DNA of 64,000 nt from Liolophura sinensis (taxonomy: Eukaryota > Mollusca > Polyplacophora > Chitonida > Chitonidae), in the NCBI RefSeq assembly GCF_032854445.1, contig NC_088307.1, positions 20,908,017 to 20,972,016 of the forward strand, in the 5' to 3' direction. This document shows positions 44,488 to 53,800 of this stretch, piece by piece. Numbering within the stretch: position 1 is the stretch's first letter; each line of letters begins with the position of its first letter. Below the pieces are notes generated by a model, which was not told the DNA's origin, searched no databases, and was given only the letters and a program-made list of their open reading frames with translations. The translations under genes and the position numbers were made by a program.

Positions 44488-44576
44488 AATTTATTTGATT
44501 ATTTAATTGATAAGTGTTTTACGGCGCACTCAAGCTTATTTCACTTATACGATGGCAGCCAGCACTATGGTGGTGC
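44488..44576 (-). mobile_element. SINE family 1, 3' end fragment
   Basis: A reverse fragment with the tail and the last ~60 bases. Confidence 0.7.
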
Positions 44577-44698
44577 GATGGCGCAAACTAATTAGTGGCA
44601 GAGGACGCACAAATGATTACATTTACGTTCTGCAGGACGCAGAAACTAAGTAGTGGTAGAATACAATAAAAGACTTACAGCATAGAGGGTAAAGCGAG

Positions 44699-44930
44699 AG
44701 CAGCAACGACAATGTGAACACTGGCGAGCGGTCGCACGTAACCAGGGAAATATGGCATCTTATATCACTTTGCCTCAGAGTTTTATTCTCAGTGCTCATG
44801 TAAATATTTAGACAGTAGCAAATTACACGCCCCTAGAACCAGGCAAATAAAAATGAGGTAAACAAAAAAGCACTGTGATGTTAACTGCAATATTATTAAA
44901 GTTCACTTGTCTAGAATTGCATACCTTGTT
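44699..44930 (-). mobile_element. interspersed repeat family C, nearly complete
   Basis: Read on the - strand it has gttaacatcacagtg, ctaggggcgtgtaatttgct, gagaataaaactctgaggc, ccctggttacgtgcgacc and cattgtcgttgctgctct. This defines the order of segments for the family. Confidence 0.7.
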
Positions 44931-45022
44931 CATTTATTTACTTATTTGGTTGGTATTTTACGCCGCACTGAAGAGCATTCACTTATACGACAGCAGCCAT
45001 CATTCTGGCGGCAGAAAACCGT
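44931..45022 (-). mobile_element. SINE family 1, 3' end fragment
   Basis: A reverse fragment directly adjoining a family C repeat. Confidence 0.68.
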
Positions 45023-45171
45023 ACTCTCACTGATTATTCAGGTTCACAAAACTGTACGCTGTTTACGAAAAACATATATAAGCACTGTGTCACCCCCAAC
45101 ACAAAAGTATAGCTGTTACACACAAGATGTATTTTACTCACAATCCATTGTTACACCCTGATATCGCAAGA

Positions 45172-45512
45172 CATGACCCATAAGCAATGGTTAACACAGA
45201 ATCACAACGTATGTGTTACACATGGCCCATTATCAACGGTTTACACATAATCACAAAGTATGTGTTACACATGCCCCAATAGCAATGGTTTACACAGAAT
45301 CACATGTGTTACACATGGCCCATTATCAACGGTTTACACAGAATCACAAAGTATGTGTTACACATGAACCATAGGGAACGGTTTACACAGAATCACAACG
45401 TATATGTTACGCATCGCCCATTAGCAATGGTTTACACAGGATCACAAAGTATGTGTTACACGTGAACCATTAGCAATGGTTTGCACAGAATTACGTGTGT
45501 TATGTATGGTCT
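45172..45512 (+). repeat. 49 bp tandem repeat, seven copies
   Basis: The unit is close to gcccattagcaatggtttac, acagaatcacaaagtatgt, gttacacatg. Two copies have a short internal deletion. Confidence 0.92.
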
Positions 45513-45527
45513 ACCAACATATATGTA

Positions 45528-45776
45528 AATTTATTTATTAATTTGTTTGGTGTCCTCAAGAACTGTTCACTTATACGACGGCTCCAGCATTATGTTGGGA
45601 GGAAACTGGACAGAGCCCAGGAAAAGCCCACGACTATCCACAGGTTGCTGACATTCCCACGTACTGCCGGAGAGAAAGCCAGCATGAGTTGGACTTGAAC
45701 GCACAGCGACCGCATTGGTGAGAGTCCCCTGGGTCATTGCGCCGCGCTGGGGATCTAACCCCTTCGGCCACGGGGT
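45528..45776 (-). mobile_element. SINE family 1, full length, diverged
   Basis: A reverse copy with tail, core, box B and head. Confidence 0.85.
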
Positions 45777-46682
45777 ATATGTTATAAAGGACACGAAGAC
45801 ATACATGCAAATATAATGGCGATGGTAACGCAAGAAGTTGCCAGGGTTAGACTACTAATCAAAGTTTGAACACGTAACTATGTAGATAAAACAACAATCA
45901 TATCAGTTCAAATACTGGCGAAAGTTGACTCTGTGAGTCTCTGTATCTCAACTCTACACTTTGGGTACACAGACACTGCTTGCTTGCCTTTCTCTCGAAG
46001 TAGCATTTCCCCCACTCTCTACTGGTAACATATCCGGCACACAAGCCTTGATGGGGATCCAATTTAGGCTCAGTCCAAAGCACACTGTCGTAGCTTTCCT
46101 TGACACAGAGAAATGAACGAAAACAATAAAGACGGGTGAAATTTTATGCTGCAACGGCCATCATGGAATTGGCGACACTTCAGTACTTGTGTGTGAGGAA
46201 AATTTAGTTGTCTCCCTTGTACTCTAAACAGTGTAGCCTATTTTAGAATTGTAATTTCATAATGGTAGATGAAACTGTATCACTGGCGTTGTTTGTGTTG
46301 GTTGGATTCTCCCTGGAGACTTGCGTGTGCGATTTGTCATGATCGGAGACAGGGTGAAATGCTATGGATCTCTGGCAAAATAGTGGCATCAGAAGCAGTA
46401 AAAAATACCCTAAACAAGGAAAACAAAACAAATTGTCTACCTATGTACACATACGTGCAATGCAGACTGTTAGGCACATAAAATCACAATGGAACTATGT
46501 GAAGAATCCAGCCGTTCAGCACCCCAAAGCTTCCGGTGTCCAAGAGACACTCGAATTTTGTGCTGAGATAGTCGCCCGATGGCCGTACCATTTTCAAATT
46601 ACTTCAAACACGCCTGTGAAAAGGTTTGCTTGATCGGAGGTAAGAAAGGAGCGTCTTTGAGGCTAATAATACGAAAAGTATA

Positions 46683-46817
46683 ATTTATTTATTTATTTGA
46701 TTGGTGTTTTACGCCGTACTCAAAAATATTTCACTTATACGACGGCGACCAGCATTATGGTGGGAGGAAACCGGACACAGCCCGGGGGAAATGCACGACC
46801 ATCCGCAGGTTGCTAAA
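46683..46817 (-). mobile_element. SINE family 1, 3' half
   Basis: A reverse copy, well conserved from the tail to the cgaccatccgcaggttgct core. Confidence 0.87.
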
Positions 46818-46937
46818 ATAAGTCAAAAAAGCCTGATGTATATATGTACTAATAATGTACACATCTGTAAGTTATATATGTACAGTTGTTTACTTTGATA
46901 TCACTGGTTAATTTCTTGGAATGTGTGGAAGTTATTG

Positions 46938-47155
46938 GCTGTGAACTCCACCTAGGATTGGTGTGGTGACCCCTACCTGGTATTGGCTGTGACCCCCACC
47001 TGGGATTTGTGGTGACCCCCACCTGGGATTGGTGGTGACCCCTACCTGCTATTGGCTGTGACCGCCACCTGGGATTTGTGGTGACCCCTACCTTTTATTG
47101 GCTGTGACCCCCACCTATTATTGGCTGTGACCCCCTCCTGGGATTGGCTGTGACT
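46938..47155 (+). repeat. tandem repeat, unit about 28 bp
   Basis: Seven to eight units of the type ggctgtgacccccacctggg then attggtggtg. Confidence 0.88.
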
Positions 47156-47169
47156 TTATATTGAGATTG

Positions 47170-47283
<114 letters not shown>

Positions 47284-47298
47284 ATCACTTGCTGTCGG

Positions 47299-47362
47299 AT
47301 AATATAACCCATATAACATAACAGTCCGCAACGTTACGGCATAGAGACGCCTATGGAAATTC

Positions 47363-47437
<75 letters not shown>

Positions 47438-47505
47438 CTGTAGAATTTCCATAGGCGTCTCTATGCCGTAACGTTGCCGACTGTTATATTATATGGGTTA
47501 TATTA
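47299..47505. repeat. large near-perfect palindrome with (TA)n centre
   Basis: The left arm (about 47299-47364) is repeated as its reverse complement at about 47440-47505. The inner 38 bases, from gcaacgttacggcatagag to gaaattctac, match without error; the outer part has two or three mismatches. The spacer is a TA microsatellite (47363-47437). The right arm ends 31 bases before the ATG at 47537. Confidence 0.9.
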
Positions 47506-47536
47506 GCCGGGTGGAAATTCAACTTAGTGAAGAACT

Positions 47537-47800
47537 ATGGCGACAAAACTTGCTGTCCGATATGTCTGCAGTTTGTTCCTGGCTCTCATAGACAATGGCT
47601 TAGTCTGGGGACAAGTCGACTTGATCAGAACCCCAGGGGCGAGTGGGGCAGCTGTGGTCGAGGCTGTCGTTGATCTTGTTCACCACGCCTGCACCTTTGA
47701 TGACGACAAGTTTTTCTTGCGACGTTTGGCCTTTGTCGAGAGCAGAGACGGCAGCAATTCCAACACCTACAGAAAAGGTTACAACGGTGGGATTTGGCAG
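47537..47800 (+). CDS. vWA/chitin-binding gene, exon 1: signal peptide and lysozyme-like segment
   Basis: The ATG has A at -3 and G at +4. MATKLAVRYVCSLFLALIDN GLVWGQ is a typical signal peptide, followed by VVEAVVDLVHHACTFDDDKF and FLRRLAFVESRDGSNSNTY, then YNGGIWQ at the donor GTAACA (47801). The spacing of Glu (VES), the small-residue turn and G-G-x-W-Q resembles the catalytic Glu and GLMQ-like region of goose-type lysozymes and lytic transglycosylases. Enzyme activity is not shown, since the rest of such a domain is not found downstream. Confidence 0.85.
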
Positions 47801-50800
47801 GTAACATATCCTATCATCCGTTATTTGTAAACCCCTAGTTTAATTTAAGTTTTGGCGTGAGAAATATCAGACGGCTTCACTGCGGTTGTCTTTGATAAAA
47901 TGTTTGATTCATATATCTGTATACCTCGATTCTAACCACTCCCGTGTCCTCCGCAGAGCGACCGCTTCGGGAGCGGTAGATCCAGGGTCAGTCCTGGGTT
48001 GAGTCACAGCTAAGACCTTAAAAGAGGAAGTTGTAACTTCCTCGCTTGGCGATCAGTATGAAGGGCATAGTGTAAGACTGCAGGACCCTATCAGTTTAAT
48101 GGCTCGGGCGAGGCCTTCGGTAAGGCTTCTCGGTGAAGCGGTGAAAATCCGTCCAGTGAAGTACATTACATGCATTCTAAGGATTTCTTCGTCGTCATAT
48201 GACTGAAAAATTGTTAAGTACGACGTTAAACCCCAAGCACTCAATCACTCACGGGTCCTTCGTGACCGAGTGGTTCCGAGGGTCCTGGCTTTCTTCCCAC
48301 CATAATGATATCTACCATGGTATAAGTAAAATATTCTAGAGTATGGCATAAACACCAATCAAAATACAGGTAAATGAATGAATGCATTTTAACGTTCCCA
48401 GCAAAATATTACCACTACAAGTTCCAAGGGTGCAAAAATGGCCTACTTGCCAACTCTCTCACCTTAACTGGTCTTGTTATTCTTTTCTGACAAGGAAGTA
48501 AACGTCACTGAAATTATGAACGTGAGTCACTAGACTAACAAGATCGCTTGTTCAAATCCAGCTTTGTGACGGCAATCACATCGATCAAAAGAACGACATG
48601 AAACTGATGAAATGAATAAAATAATCATGGTGAGGCATTATGCATGCGTGGTGAGGACACCCGTAGTCCTCTGACGAACGTCAACGAAAAGACGGAAACA
48701 TTTCAGATACTGTTAAAACATCCGCCTTCTTTTCACCATTTATTGTGAAAGAAAAGTGGTAAAAAGAACCATCTGGGAACATATATTTTACAATCAATTT
48801 TATGTTAACATTTTTAAAGGTACTGCTTTTAATTAGAACATATCCAAAAGAATTCGTCAGGAGAGCATGTGGAGTGAGTGGACTACTTTGTCATAAAGCT
48901 CTTACACGGAAATTCTGACTTGATCCGCTCACATAACAAATACATACATACTTATTCATTTGATTGGTGCATTATGGTGGAAGGCAACTGGGCAGAGCAA
49001 GGATGAAACCCACGACCATCCGCAGGTTGCTGAAAGGTCTTCCTGCGTACGGCTGGAGAAGAAGCCGGCATAAGCTGGACATGACAGCAGCAGTCGCATT
49101 GGTGGGAGGGTCCTGGGTCATTGTGACGCGCTGGTGTGCTCACCCCCTTGGCCAATACATATATACGACGTATAATAAAGGGGACAGTTTAGAATTCCTC
49201 GAAACGTAACATTATTACCGAGAAACAAGACATGGATTTGTATACCAGGCCCAAGCAGGCCCAAGTTTGGCATCGGGATTATCACAACTCTAATCCAGCT
49301 CCGACCTCCAACTTCACGGCCACCGCGGAGCTTCTTACACAAAGTAAGTTCGACGGTTATATGAGTAAATTAACAAAGACCGCCATTTTGCCTGGTGCTG
49401 TAAATGTATTTACAATCAAAATTTGCTAGACAGTGTTAATCCAGTGGCCACGGTGCATGTATTCACTTATTTATTTAATTGGTGTTTTACGTTGTACTCA
49501 AGAATATTTCGGTTGTACAACGGAGGCCAGCATTATGGTGGGAACACAGGGTGCCCGGGGGAAACCCACGACCTTACGCATGCTGTTGCAGACCTTTGCA
49601 CGTACATTAAACCGGCGGAAGGCAGCGAGGGCTGGACTTGAGCTCACAGCGATCGCATTGGTGAGAGACCCTGGGTCATTTGGTACTAAAAGTCATATAG
49701 AAGGTCCAGTTTTTTTAGGGAGGTAATTAACACATAGACTAAAATTTGAAAAATTGTAAGAAAACTACAACAACAGCGATAACAACACAGAGTACGCAAT
49801 TTTAATGTGTGCCCGTCTAACACAGGCTGCAGCGGAGATAAACCACTTGATGCCGTTTTCATTCTGGAGTCCTCGAGAAGTGTCGACGTCATGGATTTTG
49901 AAAAAGCGAAGCAGTTTGTCATCAGGTGGATACAAGCCTTTCACATCGGACCGACCGCCACACAGTTAGCCGTCATTTCATACAGTACAGGAATAAAAGT
50001 GGAGTTTGATTTGAACACCTATCATACCAGCTCCGAACTCATCAGTCATGTAAAAAGCATTCAGTATATGGGAGGAGGAACGAACACCGCAGATGCCATC
50101 AGAGTAGCTGTAGACCGATCCTTTTCAACACAATATGGCGCGCGTAATAATACAGAGCGCGCAGCCATTCTCGTTACAGCCAACAAGTCAAATAATCAAA
50201 CTGCTACAGTAAGGGACGCAGTATGCATATTACCATGTTTGCTATTGGCTTGGGAAGTGATATTGACGTAAACGAACTGAGCGATGTCGCCACAGACCCT
50301 GACTGCACCCACGTGTTCCTGGTTCAAGATTTCTCCAAGATTGAAGACTTGAAGCAACAAATGCAGGAGGCAACGTGTAAAAGTGGGTTCCCTTTTTATT
50401 TATTTAACACCATTTATTATGTTTTGTAATTTTTATAAGGGTATTTATGTACGTGACGCTGTTTGTTCTCATACAATATAGCATCGAAACATAATATTCA
50501 AGAATATGGTAAGCATGCTATCCAAAATGTATTTTTTTTTGTTTTGTTTGTTTTATATATTTTGTTAAAAAGTTCTTTATCACTGAGTATTTACAAATTG
50601 ATGATCTGGTAAATTTTATTTGCTCCTCCTGAAAGACTAAATGAATGAATGAGTGAATGTATGTTTGTGGTTTTACGTCGTACTTAACAATTTTTTAGCA
50701 GCCATTTGACGACGAGGTGTCGTTAGTTGTGTGTACATATACCATGTGTCTTCTTGTGGCAGGGTGAGTCTATTATACATTATACTGACACCGGGTCGAC

Positions 50801-53800
50801 CAGTTATGTCGACCATTCTAACCTTGCTAAGCACCAAAGTCTTTGGTATGACCCGACCCGGGTCCCTGAAAGATTGAAGTTTGTTTAACATAACAGAGAA
50901 GATAACAAATATTAAGGCACAAAAGAATATATACATGATTTTTTTTATTTATTTCTTAAAGTTTTTTGTAGACCTTACTCTTTTAAAACTAAAGTGTGAA
51001 TGTTTAACACTGTAAAGATTACGAACATTGAGTGCACTTATAAGACGTTACATGTGTTCGACCAGTTTTTATTGTTGTGTATAATGTATTATTGAACACT
51101 CTTCAAAGGTGTTCATATTCCAACTCCATTAAAAGTGTTAAATATTTTGTTTCAAGTGTTGGTTTAAGGTGTTGGTTAACTAGCGTTTAATGGAGTTTGA
51201 ATCTGAACATTTTGCAGTGTTGACAACAACACCGTATAAAACTTAACGTTAGTTATAAGTGCATTTATTTCGTAAAAAAAAATTATCAACTGACGAAAAC
51301 GTCAATTTGTTGTGGAGGAAGCATGGAGAAATCAAACTACTTGGCACCTGTGATGTTTGTCCAGTGATGCTAGATGGACAGCAAGGAACAAGCATTTCAT
51401 GTTTTCCTTCTCTTTTTTTGATATTCAGATGGAAAATTCTCAGCCAAAATTTCCATCCTCCGACAAAAGAATGGCATGATTCTGTGTTTTCGGACTCATT
51501 GTTTGCGGCAAAAAGTGATTCATTTCTTAATCTTACCACACCTATTAATATTCCGTGAGGTTACTTTATTGCTATAGTGTTCGATCTAATCTTGATACAA
51601 ATCCAGTGCTATAATGAGATTGCTGGGTGTCGAGCAAGTGTCCATATACGGAGCTTGTTTGTCCATCCTGAGATCTAAGATCCCCTTGACCATCCCATAA
51701 CCAGAAATGTTGACACACAATCTCTCCACTCCTTCGATGGTCCTCAATCGTAGGTAAATATCTTGATAGTTTGGGAGAGACAAGCAGTGCTAAAAATCTT
51801 GGCTTCGCATGGTTTAACTTCCAATTTTTATTTTTGTCATTGTCAGAACCCATACCTGGTACCAGGTGACAATAGTCGGGCATCATTCCAAGTAATATAA
51901 CTCTCCAACATCGTGAGAATTTCCCGAAAAATAAAAAAAAGGATATACCCAAAGGTTGCACTTGTTGCGTAAGTGCATACGGTATGTCCTGATATGTACA
52001 GTTTTATGTGTTGCCCTTCTGTTCCTCGTCTAGCTAAAATCCAAGTGCCAGAGATCAACGGTAAATCCAATCTGTCTATCACCAGAGAAGTGTCCTGTGA
52101 GTTACAAGTGGGAAACAGCTGCGAGATAACGACCAAAACGTACACCAGCCATGTCAGCAGTACAGAAAACTTCATGGTGAATAAACACAATATCTGTACT
52201 TTATAGTATGCCTTCACCAAACTTCAGCTGAAACGAACGAACCAAGTGTCTTCATTTTTTTGTTTGTTATTATCTATATTTATTTTATTTGTGTTTCACA
52301 CCGTACTTATTTCACGGCAGCCAGTATTATGGTAGGAGAAAACCCTGCACCACTTGATGAAAATCCAGGCATGTAGCTGGCAGACCTTCCCAGGTGCGAT
52401 TGGAGCTAAAACCAGCATGAGCTGGACTTGAACTCACAACGACCACATTGGTGAGAGGGTCCGGGATTGTGCTGCGCTAGCACGTTATACACTTGACCAT
52501 GGAAGACGCTCGTTTGTTATTGAATGATAATGAGACCAGAATGATTAAACATCTGTGATTCACAGTATATACATTTGACGTTCTTTGGCTCAAATTTTTG
52601 TCTGTAACACCATTTTCAGACCAAGGTCAACTGTGGCAATGCTACCTTGTACGCGTCCTACAATAACCCTAACCCAGGTGTGGCTTACTACGAGATAAAG
52701 TCTGTGACAACCCATGGTAATGCGGGGAAGACAGATCTTCTTCTTGAAGATGGAAAGACGGTGCGTATCACTGTAGAGGGACATCCATTCCGTCTGGGAT
52801 TTAACAGTGCAAATGGTAACATATTCTGCGAGGCAATGGAGACAGTTGTTCCAGCCCATAAAGGTAAGCTATTGAAAATTAACATTTTTGTTAATATGTT
52901 TTTATACATTCATTTGCTAGTCCCTTTCTATTGCTTTAATCTTATTTTATGTTAAATGTGATGACAACACAGCATTTTGAGTAATTCTAGACTGGTGACG
53001 TCGAATAAATTGCAATTAACATCAATGAATTTTTTACTTAATCCTGTTTAACACATGGTCATCGGGAACGTATAATTTGTTGCTACATGTATTTACATGG
53101 CCTACATGAACAGCTGGGCGAGGGGGGGGGGGGGGGCTCAGATGATTAGCGCAGCGTAATAACCCAGGAGTTTCTCACCAATGCGGTCGCTGTGAGTTCA
53201 AGTCCAGCTCATGCTGGCTTCCTCTCCGGCCGTAAGTAGGAAGGTCTGTCTGCAGCCTGCGGATGGTCGTGGGTTCCCCTGGGCTCTGCCCGGTTTCCAC
53301 CCACCATAATGCTGACCGCCGTCGTATAAGTGAAATATTTTTGAGTACGGCGTAAAACACCGATCAAATAAATAAATAAATAAAAATAAACAGCTAGAAT
53401 GAAACCCTAACCGAGGTGATCTCCCTAGAAGCTGAATTTCATCGATTTCGCGCAGGACCGTTTTCCAGCTGACATAATGGCGTCACTGTTTTACTCTCTA
53501 TGCTATCAGTCTTTGATTATATTACAGGTGTTGAGATAATTTGCCACCATCACGAAATTCAAAGGCACTGTACATCCGCCGATCTAATCGACTTCAGAGA
53601 AGGACTTTGTACAGGTAAACACTATTTAACATCACACTTTGTAATTATGTATGCCACTTTTTACAACATTTGACGTCATATATGTATGAGAACTAAGCCC
53701 TGCATGGCCAATGCGGCGCAATGATCCAGCATCCTCTCACTACTACGTGCGCTGTAAGTTCAAGTCCACCTCATGCTGGGATCCTCTCCGGTAGTAAGGC

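Larger units (their letters stand above)
47801..49222. other. intron with two SINE families
   Basis: It holds the family 2 SINE (47955-48246) and family 1 SINEs (48250-48362, 48951-49160). I searched this stretch for the expected continuation of the lysozyme-like domain and saw none. Confidence 0.5.

Noticed and set aside
50198-50222. a micro-intron that would repair the vWA frame
   Set aside because: The only GT...AG pair near the break spans about 13 bases, far below any workable intron length, and its removal would not restore the needed frame.
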